Assembly: GCF_022012435.1 (NCBI RefSeq)
Contig: NZ_JAKLUA010000007.1
Span: forward strand, 372,001 to 436,000
DNA length: 64,000 bases
Origin: Bradyrhizobium zhengyangense
GTDB taxonomy: Bacteria; Pseudomonadota; Alphaproteobacteria; Rhizobiales; Xanthobacteraceae
Direction: 5' to 3'
Each line of letters begins with the position of its first letter. The first letter of the stretch is position 1. The notes beneath the pieces are model-generated. The model did not search any database and was not told the origin of the DNA. It worked only from the letters and a program-made list of their open reading frames with translations. Made by a program: the position numbers and the translations under genes. This document shows positions 51,625 to 60,416 of the stretch, in pieces.

Positions 51625-52200
51625 CTAGTTGTTCAGCACAACCACGGTGGTGCCGACGCCAACGCGGCCGTAGAGGTCGGTGACGTCGTCATTGGTCATG
51701 CGGAAGCAGCCCGAGGACACCGCCTGACCGATCGTCTCCGGCTCGTTGGAGCCGTGGATGCGGTAGAGGGTCGATCCCAGATACATCGCGCGCGCGCCGA
51801 GCGGGTTCTCGATGCCACCCTTCATGTGGCGCGGCAGGTCCGGCCGGCGGGCGATCATCTGCGACGGGGGCGTCCACTCCGGCCATTCCTTCTTGGCGGT
51901 GATCTTGTGCACCCCGCCCCAGCGGAAGCCGTCGCGGCCGACGCCGATGCCATAGCGCAGGGCCTGGCCGTTCTCGAGGACGAGATACAACCGGCGCTCG
52001 GCGGTGTTCACCACGATCGTGCCGGGGGCATAATTGCCGTTATACATGACGGTGGCGCGGGGGATCGGGCTCGCGCCGCCACCGAGATAGCCGGTGGAGC
52101 TGGTGCCCGTGAAGTCCACCATCCCCGCGGCGGATGCGCTGCTCGCTCCGATCGTCACGGCCACCATGGTGGCGACAGTTGCGGCAAGAAACCGGATCAT
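51625..52200 (-). CDS. L,D-transpeptidase (YkuD family)
   Basis: 191 residues with a signal peptide (FLAATVATMVAVTIGASSASA). The YkuD catalytic motif is HGSNEPETIGQAVSSGCFRM: H149, nucleophile C165 and R167. The family makes 3-3 peptidoglycan cross-links or attaches proteins to peptidoglycan in the periplasm. The protein is near minimal size for the family and has no LysM or PG-binding domain. GGGGGAA precedes the ATG. Confidence 0.93.
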   Translation of the reverse strand: MIRFLAATVATMVAVTIGASSASAAGMVDFTGTSSTGYLGGGASPIPRATVMYNGNYAPGTIVVNTAERRLYLVLENGQALRYGIGVGRDGFRWGGVHKITAKKEWPEWTPPSQMIARRPDLPRHMKGGIENPLGARAMYLGSTLYRIHGSNEPETIGQAVSSGCFRMTNDDVTDLYGRVGVGTTVVVLNN

Positions 52201-52447
52201 TCATTCCCCCAGCAAAAAAATCGATTCAATGACGAACACAGGCCATATTTGCCGGCATTTCGCAAGCCACGGCCGCGTGAGGCCCGGTGGTTGCCGTTAG
52301 CAAATCGGAAACCGCCTCAAAACACTATTAGCCAAACCCGCACATCGCGGCGCGGGACAGGGCCGCAATGGCCGCTATTGCTTTGACGGGCCGAGCGAAC
52401 AATGATGATCCGACGGAACGTCGGAAATGGCCTGCGGGAGTGTTGGG

Positions 52448-53995
52448 ATGAACGGTGCGGAAAGCCTGGTGCGGACGATGGTCAAGGGCGGGGTGGACGT
52501 CTGCTTCACCAACCCGGGCACCTCCGAGATGCATTTTGTCGCGGCGCTCGACCGCGTGCCCGGCATGCGTTGCGTGCTCGGCCTGTTCGAAGGCGTGGTG
52601 ACGGGTGCCGCCGACGGTTATTTCCGCATGAAGGGCACGCCGGCCTCGACCCTGCTGCATCTCGGCCCCGGCCTCGCCAACGGCCTTGCCAATCTGCACA
52701 ACGCCAAGAAGGCGAATTCCGGCATCGTCAACATCGTCGGCCAGCATGCCGTCTACCACATCGACTACAACGCGCCGCTGACCTCCGACATCGAGGGCCT
52801 GGCCCGGCCGATGTCGTCCTGGGTCCGGACCTCGCCGAATTCCAAAGCGGTCGCCGCCGACGGCGCCGCCGCGATTGCCGCCGCCAAAAGCGCCCCGCCG
52901 CAGATCGCGACTTTGATCCTGCCGGCCGACACCGCCTGGAACGAGGCCGACGGCATCGCCGAGGTGCCGGCGGAGCAGCAGCGCGCCAGCTATTCGCCGC
53001 AGGCGGTCGATCGGGCCGCAAAAATCCTGCACGGCGACGGCGAGGGCACATTGCTGCTGATGACCGGCAGCGCGCTCAGCGAGCACGGCCTGGCGCTGGC
53101 CGAGCGCATCGCCGGCAAGACCGGCTGCACCGTGATGGGCCCGACCTTCCGCCCCAAGATGGCGCGTGGCCGCGGCCGCTATTCGATCGACCGCATCCAT
53201 TATGTGATCGAGAACGCGCTGCCGATGCTGGCAAAGTTCCGTCACATCGTACTGGTCGAGTCCGACGATCCCGTGGCGTTCTTCGCCTATCCGAACAAGC
53301 CGAGCATGCTCAAGCCGGAGGGCTGCGAGGTCCACCGCATGACCTCCTGGGGCGAGAATTCGGTGGCGGCGCTGGAGGCGCTCGCCGGCGCCGTGAAGGC
53401 CAGCGCCAGGGACGTCAAGCCCCAGGCGCTGCAGGAACTGGTCAAGCCGACTGGCCCGCTCACCTTCGCCTCGATCGCGCAGGCGATTGCCTGTGCGATC
53501 CCCGAGAACGCGATCATGGTCGACGAGTCCCTCACCACCGGCCGCGGCTTCTTCCCGCCGACGGCCGCCGCCGCGCCGCACGACTGGCTGCAGAACATGG
53601 GCGGCTCGATCGGCTTCTCGACCCCGCTGTCGATCGGCGCCGCGATCGCCTGCCCGGACCGCAAGGTCATCACCATGGTCGGCGACGGCAGCGCGATGTA
53701 CACGATCCAGTCGCTGTGGACCCAGGCCCGCGAGAACCTCAACATCGTCACCATCGTGTTCGCGAACCGCATCTACCAGATCCTGCGCGGCGAGTTCGAC
53801 AATGTCGGCGCCGGCGAGCCCGGTCAGCGCGCCAACGACATGCTCCGCCTCGACCGTCCGACGCTCGATTTCGTCGCGCTGGCCAAGGGCATGGGCGTGC
53901 CCGGCCGCGCCGTCACCAATGCCGACGAGTTCAACAAGGCGCTGGCGGAGGCCGTCGCCGAGCCCGGGCCGCGGCTGATCGAAGTGCAGATGTAG
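52448..53995 (+). CDS. Acetolactate synthase-like ThDP enzyme (IlvB/IlvX type)
   Basis: 515 residues from the ATG at 52448, with GGGAG seven bases upstream. The activating Glu is in LGLFEGVVTGAADGYFRM, and the ThDP motif is GDGSAMYTIQSLWTQARENL with ANRIY. It begins NPGTSEMHFVAALDRVPGMR, typical of the IlvX subgroup, which differs from the biosynthetic IlvB: no regulatory-subunit gene (IlvN) is adjacent and the protein is short. The product is unknown; 2-oxo acid decarboxylation or carboligation is expected. It is followed 38 bases later by a small nuclease-like gene. Confidence 0.88.
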   Translation: MNGAESLVRTMVKGGVDVCFTNPGTSEMHFVAALDRVPGMRCVLGLFEGVVTGAADGYFRMKGTPASTLLHLGPGLANGLANLHNAKKANSGIVNIVGQHAVYHIDYNAPLTSDIEGLARPMSSWVRTSPNSKAVAADGAAAIAAAKSAPPQIATLILPADTAWNEADGIAEVPAEQQRASYSPQAVDRAAKILHGDGEGTLLLMTGSALSEHGLALAERIAGKTGCTVMGPTFRPKMARGRGRYSIDRIHYVIENALPMLAKFRHIVLVESDDPVAFFAYPNKPSMLKPEGCEVHRMTSWGENSVAALEALAGAVKASARDVKPQALQELVKPTGPLTFASIAQAIACAIPENAIMVDESLTTGRGFFPPTAAAAPHDWLQNMGGSIGFSTPLSIGAAIACPDRKVITMVGDGSAMYTIQSLWTQARENLNIVTIVFANRIYQILRGEFDNVGAGEPGQRANDMLRLDRPTLDFVALAKGMGVPGRAVTNADEFNKALAEAVAEPGPRLIEVQM

Positions 53996-54033
53996 GGCAT
54001 ACCAACCCAGAGCGCCGAGGGCCCGGAGGCACG

Positions 54034-54552
54034 ATGCAGACCGAGCTGAACAAGGTGATCGCGGCGCTCAGGGAGTTCTATGCCCACGAGAAATTCCTGT
54101 TCGAGAAGGACGTCGGCGAACGTGCCATCACGCACCGCTTCGCCGTCTATCTCGAGCAGCATTTTTCAGGCTGGGCCGTCGACTGCAACTACGACCGCCT
54201 CGGCGAGCGCACGCTGCATCTGCCGCACGGCAGCATCATCTCGACTGACGATCATCTCGGCAAGTCGATCTATCCTGACGTCGTCGTGCACCAGCGCGAG
54301 ATCCCGAACAATCTGCTGACCGTCGAGATCCGCAAGGCCAGCAATCACACGCCACTGGACCACGACCAGCACAAGCTGATGGCGCTGACCGATCCGCACA
54401 TCTGGTTCGCCTATTGGATCGGCGTGCTCCTGGTGTTGGACAAGCACGGCGTGACGACGTCGGAGGTCTATGTCAGCGGCGGTGTTGACCAGCCGCAGAC
54501 GCTCTGGTTCGCAGGCCGGCTTGCGGAGAGCGGCCTTGGGGCTATGCATTAG
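54034..54552 (+). CDS. PD-(D/E)XK-like small protein, function unknown
   Basis: 172 residues from the ATG with GGAGG upstream. It has the layout of small PD-(D/E)XK proteins: an N-terminal helix with a conserved Glu (ERAITHRFAVYL, E29), GWAVDCNYDR, then P81-D82 in IYPDVVVHQR and a second half-motif VEIRKAS (E98-x-R100, K101). The usual lysine of ExK is Arg, with Lys one residue later. Nuclease activity is thus plausible but uncertain. It is 38 bases after the ThDP enzyme gene, with no restriction or toxin genes near. A DNA-repair, defence or regulatory role is not assigned. Confidence 0.62.
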   Translation: MQTELNKVIAALREFYAHEKFLFEKDVGERAITHRFAVYLEQHFSGWAVDCNYDRLGERTLHLPHGSIISTDDHLGKSIYPDVVVHQREIPNNLLTVEIRKASNHTPLDHDQHKLMALTDPHIWFAYWIGVLLVLDKHGVTTSEVYVSGGVDQPQTLWFAGRLAESGLGAMH

Positions 54553-54658
54553 CGGCTTGCCCGTAAGCGTCGGATTTTGGGGATAAGCGGAAGTCGTCCC
54601 GCCTGGCCTTGCACAATGGAAATATGAAAGCGGCGATTCGTTCGGGGTACATGCAGCG

Positions 54659-55579
54659 ATGGATTTCCGACAGCTCGAATATTTCCTGCGCGTCGCGCAG
54701 CGCAAGAACATATCGCTTGCCGCAGCCGATCTGAACATTGCCCAGCCGACCCTGACCAAAAGCATCAGGCTGCTCGAGGAGCAACTCGGGGTCAAATTGT
54801 TCGAGCGATTGCCACGTGGCGTAGCGCTGACATCGTTCGGGACCACGCTGCTGCGACACGCCGAGGCCGTGCACGTCCAGATGAAGGATGCGGGGCAGGA
54901 GATTGCCGCGCAGCGTTCCGGCGCCGTCGGAACAGTCTTGATCGGCGCCGGCCCGACTTGGCTGCGACGATATCTCCCGGCGGCACTCGCGCGCACGTTC
55001 TCGGCGCATCCGCTGATCCGCGTTCGCGTCGACGCCGGTTTCGACGAGTCGTTGCTCCGTGCGCTGAGGCAAGGCGAGCTCGACTTCGTCGTCGCCGAGA
55101 TTCCCTCGCCCGAGGACCAGCGCGAGTTCGAGACGCTGACACTGACATCCGATCGGCTCGGCGTCTGTTGCCGCCGCGGTCATCCGCTGACCCAGCGAAG
55201 GCGGGTCAGCATGAGCGATCTGTTGCAATATCCCTGGATCAAGCCACCGCATGCGACGCGGGCCCATCGCCGGCTCGACTCGCTGTTCGTCGCCAATGAT
55301 CTGGCGCCGCCGAAAAGCATGCTCGAAAGCGGGTCGGTCGCGCTTCAACTCAACGTCCTCCGGCACTCCGATGCGCTCGCCACCACCGTGTCGAAGACGC
55401 TGCAGACGCCGGAGGGCGACGGCCTCGTCATGCTCAATGTTCCCGAGCTTGCGCTGACGCGCGATGCCGGAATCATCACGCGCAAGGACGGCTGGGTCTC
55501 GCCGGCGGCCGCGGGGATCATCGATGCGCTCAAGGCCGTTTGCGCCGCCGAGACGGCCGGCCGCAAGGGTAAGCCATAG
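54659..55579 (+). CDS. LysR-type transcription regulator
   Basis: 306 residues: LysR HTH (MDFRQLEYFLRVAQRKNISLAAADLNIAQPTLTKSIRLLE) and effector domain. It is on the same strand and 108 bases upstream of the ABC importer/sulfatase operon, so it is the most likely regulator of that operon, although divergent orientation would be more usual. The effector could be a sulfated sugar or its breakdown product. Confidence 0.92.
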   Translation: MDFRQLEYFLRVAQRKNISLAAADLNIAQPTLTKSIRLLEEQLGVKLFERLPRGVALTSFGTTLLRHAEAVHVQMKDAGQEIAAQRSGAVGTVLIGAGPTWLRRYLPAALARTFSAHPLIRVRVDAGFDESLLRALRQGELDFVVAEIPSPEDQREFETLTLTSDRLGVCCRRGHPLTQRRRVSMSDLLQYPWIKPPHATRAHRRLDSLFVANDLAPPKSMLESGSVALQLNVLRHSDALATTVSKTLQTPEGDGLVMLNVPELALTRDAGIITRKDGWVSPAAAGIIDALKAVCAAETAGRKGKP

Positions 55580-55687
55580 CTTTTGTCTATACCTACGACA
55601 CGATTATCTCTTTGTAAGAATACCTGAATCCTGTTTTGCTTGGCCCCTGAGAGAGCCGGAATCGGCCGAAACGCGGGGAGGATTGAG

Positions 55688-57046
55688 ATGCCGGGACAGA
55701 GCGGGAAGCGTGGCCTGACGCGCCGTCAGGTCGTGGGTGCGGGTGGCGCGGCTGCGCTGGGGTTCGCTGCGCCGTGGCGATACGCGGCGGCGGCCAAGGT
55801 CGCGCCGATGACCATCGTGATCAACCAGTCGCCCTGGTTCGACAGCTTCCGCAAGACGGTCGAGCTCTACGAGAAGGAAACCGGCAACCACGTCGAGCTC
55901 GACGTCAATCCCTTTGCGGGATCGCTGGAGAAGCAGCGCAACTCCGTGCGTGCCGCGAACGGCCAGTACGACCTGCTGATCATGAATTCCGGATGGGTCG
56001 CCGAAATGTATTTCGGCGGTTTCGTCGAGCCGATCGCAGCGATCGATCCGTCCTTCAAGCTCGATCCCGACGTCTACACGCTCGACAACACCGTCTATTT
56101 CGATGCCGACAAGAAGACGATGTCGGCCTCCGGCAAGCTGATGTCGGTGCCGATCTCGCCGCTGATCCCGCTGCTCTATTATCGCGGCGATCTCTACAAG
56201 GAGGCGGGCCTGAAGGCGCCCGAGACGTTCGCCGAGCTCGAAGCCAACGCAAAGAAGCTGCACAAGCCGCCGAGCCGCTACGGCATCGTCCAGCGCGGCG
56301 CCCGCGGCCCGGCGACCGTCAGCTACGATTTCTATCCCTATCTCTACGGCTTCGGTGGCGGCATCTTCAAGAACCAGGCCGCCGGCGACTACACGGTCAC
56401 GCTCAACAACGAGGCCGGCCGTACCGCGCTCGACTATTATTTGCGGATCGCCAAGGAAGCCGGTCATCCGCAGACCGCCTCGCTGGAGCAGGCCGAGGTG
56501 ATCCAGAACATGCTGACCGGCAAGGCCGCGCACATCATGGTGGTGGTGTCGGCATGGTCGCAGATGGACGATCCTGACAAATCCGCCGTGGTCGACAAGG
56601 TGGAGTTCGCGGTCACACCGCATGCGGAGGGCTTCTCGACCGGTCCCGGCCTTGGTCATTGGCTGGGCGGCATCGCACGCAACGTGCCTGATGATCGCAA
56701 GCGCAGCGCGCTGGAATTCCTGCGCTGGTTCCAGACCAGGGAGGCCCAGCTCGCCTATACCAAGGTCGGCGGCATTCCGGTCAGCGCCGCAAGCTATCGC
56801 GATCCGATCGCCCAGGAACGCCGCTATCGCTGGATGAAGCCACTCGGCGAGGCCCTGCCGCACGCGGTCAACATCTATCAGTTCCCGGAAGCGAGCGAGG
56901 TGATCTCGATCCTCGAGCTTGGCCTCAACCAGGCTGTCGCCGGCAACTCGACCTCGGTCCAGGCACTCAACAGCATGGCCGAGCAGATCTTTGGCGTGAT
57001 GTCGAAGCGCAGCTACAATACCGGCAAACTGCCCGCATTGCTCTGA
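55688..57046 (+). CDS. ABC transporter substrate-binding protein (sugar type, Tat-exported)
   Basis: 452 residues from the ATG at 55688 (GGGGAGG upstream). A Tat signal (GLTRRQVVGAGGAAALGFAA, R12-R13) precedes a family 1 extracellular solute-binding protein fold: APMTIVINQSPWFDSFRKTV, YDLLIMNSGWVAEMYFGGFVEPI, and the hinge and C-lobe (VISILELGLNQAVAGNSTSVQALN). It would capture a sugar-type ligand in the periplasm. The Tat signal is less common than a Sec signal for this family. Two permease genes follow at once. Confidence 0.92.
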   Translation: MPGQSGKRGLTRRQVVGAGGAAALGFAAPWRYAAAAKVAPMTIVINQSPWFDSFRKTVELYEKETGNHVELDVNPFAGSLEKQRNSVRAANGQYDLLIMNSGWVAEMYFGGFVEPIAAIDPSFKLDPDVYTLDNTVYFDADKKTMSASGKLMSVPISPLIPLLYYRGDLYKEAGLKAPETFAELEANAKKLHKPPSRYGIVQRGARGPATVSYDFYPYLYGFGGGIFKNQAAGDYTVTLNNEAGRTALDYYLRIAKEAGHPQTASLEQAEVIQNMLTGKAAHIMVVVSAWSQMDDPDKSAVVDKVEFAVTPHAEGFSTGPGLGHWLGGIARNVPDDRKRSALEFLRWFQTREAQLAYTKVGGIPVSAASYRDPIAQERRYRWMKPLGEALPHAVNIYQFPEASEVISILELGLNQAVAGNSTSVQALNSMAEQIFGVMSKRSYNTGKLPALL

Positions 57047-57054
57047 GGCTAGAG

Positions 57055-58026
57055 ATGAAGCCATCGGCGAGCGCCGCCGCGCAAATGGCTGCGGTGGTGG
57101 CAGAACCATCCGCCCCGGCAGGCCAGCCGGCTGCGGCCGACTTCCAGCGCGGCCTCGATGAGCGGGTGTGGCGCTGGCTGACGCTGTCGCCGGCACTCCT
57201 TCTGTTGCTGGCGCTCAGCGTGCTGCCGCTGGTCAATCTGTTCGCGACCAGCTTCTTCACCGTGAGCTGGAGCGGCGGACATTCGAGCTTCGCCGCCGCA
57301 GGCCTGAACAACTATCGCGCGCTTGCCGGTGACACGCTGTTCCGCGCCGGCATTCTCAACACGATCCTGTTCGCGCTGTTTGCCGTCGGCGGCCAGATGC
57401 TGTGCGGCTTCGTGCTTGCGCTGCTTTGCACCGGCGTCACGCGCGGCCGGCTGCTCTATCGCACCATCTTCATCCTGCCGATCCTGGTTCCCGGCATCGT
57501 CGTCGGCGCGATCTGGAAGCTCCTGCTCAATTTCGATTTCGGCCTGGTCAATCAGGCGATCGCGCTGGTCGGGATCGATCCGCTCAACTGGCTCGGCTCG
57601 GCCAACACGGCGCTGGCTTCGGTGATTTTCGTCGACATCTGGCACTGGACGCCGTTCTGCTTCCTGCTGTTCCTCGCCGGCCTGCAGTCGCTGCCGCAGG
57701 ATGTCTACGAGGCCGCCAAGATCGATGGCGCCTCCGGCTGGCAGGAGCTGACATATGTCACGCTGCCGATGATGCTGCCGACCATCATGGTCACGTTCGC
57801 GTTCCGCCTCGTGCTCGCCTTCAAGGTCTTCGACGAAGTCTATCTGCTCACCGGCGGCGGGCCGGGCACGTCGACCCAGGTCATGAGCTTCACGCTCTAT
57901 CAGCGCTTCTTCCGCGAGGACCAGACCGGATACGGCTCGGCGATGTCGGTCGCGATCATCTTCATGACCTGCATTCTGCTGTCGGCCGCTCTTGCGGCGC
58001 GCGGACGGATGGGAGCCGCGAAATGA
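57055..58026 (+). CDS. ABC transporter permease (sugar type, MalF-like)
   Basis: 323 residues with six membrane helices. The EAA loop is EAAKIDGASGWQELTYVTLPMM, which contacts the ATPase. The first helices include LTLSPALLLLLALSVLPLVN. It starts eight bases after the substrate-binding protein gene and overlaps the next permease by four bases (ATGA), indicating coupled translation. Its ATPase is not encoded in the operon. Confidence 0.93.
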   Translation: MKPSASAAAQMAAVVAEPSAPAGQPAAADFQRGLDERVWRWLTLSPALLLLLALSVLPLVNLFATSFFTVSWSGGHSSFAAAGLNNYRALAGDTLFRAGILNTILFALFAVGGQMLCGFVLALLCTGVTRGRLLYRTIFILPILVPGIVVGAIWKLLLNFDFGLVNQAIALVGIDPLNWLGSANTALASVIFVDIWHWTPFCFLLFLAGLQSLPQDVYEAAKIDGASGWQELTYVTLPMMLPTIMVTFAFRLVLAFKVFDEVYLLTGGGPGTSTQVMSFTLYQRFFREDQTGYGSAMSVAIIFMTCILLSAALAARGRMGAAK

Positions 58027-58853
58027 CGACGTCTCCGAGAGCACGCTCGTTGATCGTTCATGCCCTGCTGATCGCGGCGGCCCTGCTTGTGCTCATCCCC
58101 GTGGTCTGGGTCGTCGCCGCCGGATTCCGCACCCAGATCTCGCTGCTGTCAGGCGCGTTCTGGTTCTCGCCGGTCCTGAAGAATTTCAATGAGGTGCTGT
58201 TCTCCAAGACCTCGGACTTTCTCGTCAACTACCGCAACTCGCTCGTCGTCGGCACGCTGAGCACGCTGATCTGCCTCGTCGCCGCCACGCTCGCCGCATG
58301 GTCGCTCAACCGGATGTCCTGGCCGCGCTGGTTCGTGCACATCTTCCTCGGCTGGGCGCTGGTGTTTCACATGTTCCCGGCGCTGGCGCTGGCGAGCGCC
58401 TGGTTCACCATCATGCGCACGGTCGGCCTCGACAACACGCTGACCGCCGTGGTGCTCGCGCACACCGTGCTCAATTTGCCGATGGCGCTGTGGCTGATGG
58501 GGGTGTTCGTGCGCGACGTGCCGGTCGAGCTCGAGGAAGCCGCCCGGCTGGACGGCGCCACGACGCCGGTCCTGCTGTGGCGGATCGTCCTGCCGATCAT
58601 CGCGCCGGGCCTCGCCGCGACCGGCATCCTGACGTTCGTGTTCAGCTGGAACGATTTCGGCGTCGCCCTGACGCTGACCATGAAACAGACCGCAACCGTG
58701 CCGGTCGCGATCGCCAAATTCGCCCAGGACTACGAGATTCTCTACACGCAGATGGCGGCCGCCGCCGCGCTGTCGATCCTGCCCGCACTCGTGCTGCTCA
58801 TCATCGGCCAGCGCTACATCGTGGCGGGTCTCACCCAAGGCGCCGTGAAATAA
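58023..58853 (+). CDS. ABC transporter permease (sugar type, MalG-like)
   Basis: 276 residues from the ATG at 58023; the open frame runs farther back inside the previous gene but is a shadow. Six membrane helices are present and the EAA loop is EEAARLDGATTPVLLWRIVLPI. It pairs with the MalF-like permease. The motifs fit the carbohydrate uptake transporter-1 group. Confidence 0.93.
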   Translation: MTTSPRARSLIVHALLIAAALLVLIPVVWVVAAGFRTQISLLSGAFWFSPVLKNFNEVLFSKTSDFLVNYRNSLVVGTLSTLICLVAATLAAWSLNRMSWPRWFVHIFLGWALVFHMFPALALASAWFTIMRTVGLDNTLTAVVLAHTVLNLPMALWLMGVFVRDVPVELEEAARLDGATTPVLLWRIVLPIIAPGLAATGILTFVFSWNDFGVALTLTMKQTATVPVAIAKFAQDYEILYTQMAAAAALSILPALVLLIIGQRYIVAGLTQGAVK

Positions 58854-58877
58854 GACGCGATCAACGAAGGAAATGCC

Positions 58878-60416
58878 ATGAAGACGGTCTTCGTTCTTTT
58901 TGATTCCCTCAACCGCCATCTGCTCGGCGCCTATGGCGGCAAGCGAATTCCGACACCGAACTTCGATCGCCTTGCCGCGAAGACGCTGACCTTCGATCGC
59001 CATTATGTCGGCAGCCTGCCCTGCATGCCGGCGCGGCGCGATCTCCTCACCGGCCGGCTGAGCTTCCTGCACCGAAGCTGGGGCCCGCTCGAGCCGTTCG
59101 ACAACGCGATGCCGGAGCTCCTGCATCACGCCGGCGTCTACAGCCACCTCATCACCGATCACTTCCACTATTGGGAGGACGGCGGCGCGACCTATCACAA
59201 TCGCTACGACAGTTACGAGTTCGTGCGCGGCCAGGAGGGCGACCCCTGGAAGGCGATGGTCCAGCCGCATTGGGAGCGGCTGCGCGAGATGTATCACGCG
59301 CGCCAGTTCACCACCGACCGGCGCAAGTACCACTCGCAGAACATCATCAACCGCGAGTTCATCAAGGAGGAGAAGGACTTCCCGTCGGTGCAATGCTTCG
59401 CGCACGCCTTCGACTTCCTCGACCGCAATTACGACGCCGACAACTGGTTGCTCCAGCTCGAGACCTTCGATCCGCATGAGCCGTTCCACGCGCCTGTCAG
59501 GTTCAAGGCGCCGTTCGACAGCGGCTGGAACGGGCCGATCCGCGACTGGCCGCGTTATGGCCGGGTCGACGAGCTCCCGGCCGAATGCGAGGAATTGCGC
59601 GCAAACTATTATGCTGTCGTGTCGATGTGCGACTTCCTGCTCGGGCAGTTGCTCGACGATTTCGACCGCCGCGACATGTGGAAGGACACCGCCCTCGTCG
59701 TCACCACCGACCACGGTTTCCTGCTCGGCGAACACGATTTCTGGGCCAAGAACCGCATGAACCTCTATGAAGAGATCGTGCACATTCCGTTGTTCGTGCA
59801 CGATCCACGACGCCCGCAACCCGGCGCGCGAAGCGGAGTCCTCACCCAGTCCATCGATCTCGCGCCGACATTCCTCGATCTCTTCGACGTGGCGCCACCG
59901 CCCGAGATGGAGGGGCACTCGATCCTGAAGGCTGCGCATTCCGCCAGGCCATTACGGGAGGCGGCGCTGTTCGGCTATTTCGGCGGCGCCGTGAACATCA
60001 CCGATGGCCACTACACTTATCATCGCTTTCCCGCCGACCTGAAGACGCAGGAGATCTTCCAGTACACGGTGATGCCGACTCATATCCGCTCGCCGTTCCT
60101 GCCGGAGGAGCTCGCCGGCGCATCGCTGTCGGACGGCTTCCCGTTCACCAAGGGTGCAAAGCTGCTCAAGGTCCCTGTGATCGAGCGCTCGCCGATGTAT
60201 TTCAATTACGGCCCGGGCGCGCTGCTCGAGAACGACACGCGGCTGTATGACCTTGCGAAGGATCCAGGCCAACAGCAGCCCGTGACGAACGCGGCGCAGG
60301 AGGCGCGCCTTGTGGCACTGATGGCGCGTCTGATGGCGGCCAACGAGGCTCCGCCCGAAGCCTTCGGCAGGCTCGACTTGCCGGAACCGGCAGCCCAACG
60401 CGAGATGTCCTCGTGA
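58878..60416 (+). CDS. Type I sulfatase (formylglycine-dependent)
   Basis: 512 residues of the alkaline-phosphatase/sulfatase superfamily. The formylglycine motif C-x-P-x-R is C49-M-P51-A-R53 (LPCMPARRDLLTGR). Metal-ligand and catalytic segments follow: FDSLNRHLLGAYGG, ETFDPHEPFHAP and VVTTDHGFLLGEHDFW. There is no signal peptide, so it is likely cytoplasmic and acts after uptake. It hydrolyses a sulfate ester of an imported compound, probably a sugar. A formylglycine-generating enzyme is needed for maturation and is not in the window. It lies between the ABC permease and the epimerase-like gene. Confidence 0.93.
   Translation: MKTVFVLFDSLNRHLLGAYGGKRIPTPNFDRLAAKTLTFDRHYVGSLPCMPARRDLLTGRLSFLHRSWGPLEPFDNAMPELLHHAGVYSHLITDHFHYWEDGGATYHNRYDSYEFVRGQEGDPWKAMVQPHWERLREMYHARQFTTDRRKYHSQNIINREFIKEEKDFPSVQCFAHAFDFLDRNYDADNWLLQLETFDPHEPFHAPVRFKAPFDSGWNGPIRDWPRYGRVDELPAECEELRANYYAVVSMCDFLLGQLLDDFDRRDMWKDTALVVTTDHGFLLGEHDFWAKNRMNLYEEIVHIPLFVHDPRRPQPGARSGVLTQSIDLAPTFLDLFDVAPPPEMEGHSILKAAHSARPLREAALFGYFGGAVNITDGHYTYHRFPADLKTQEIFQYTVMPTHIRSPFLPEELAGASLSDGFPFTKGAKLLKVPVIERSPMYFNYGPGALLENDTRLYDLAKDPGQQQPVTNAAQEARLVALMARLMAANEAPPEAFGRLDLPEPAAQREMSS

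Noticed and set aside
52402..54552. 716-residue frame covering the ThDP enzyme and the PD-(D/E)XK-like gene
   Set aside because: The first 540 residues are an out-of-frame reading of the ThDP gene; only the final 172 residues from 54034 have their own ribosome site and protein-like sequence.
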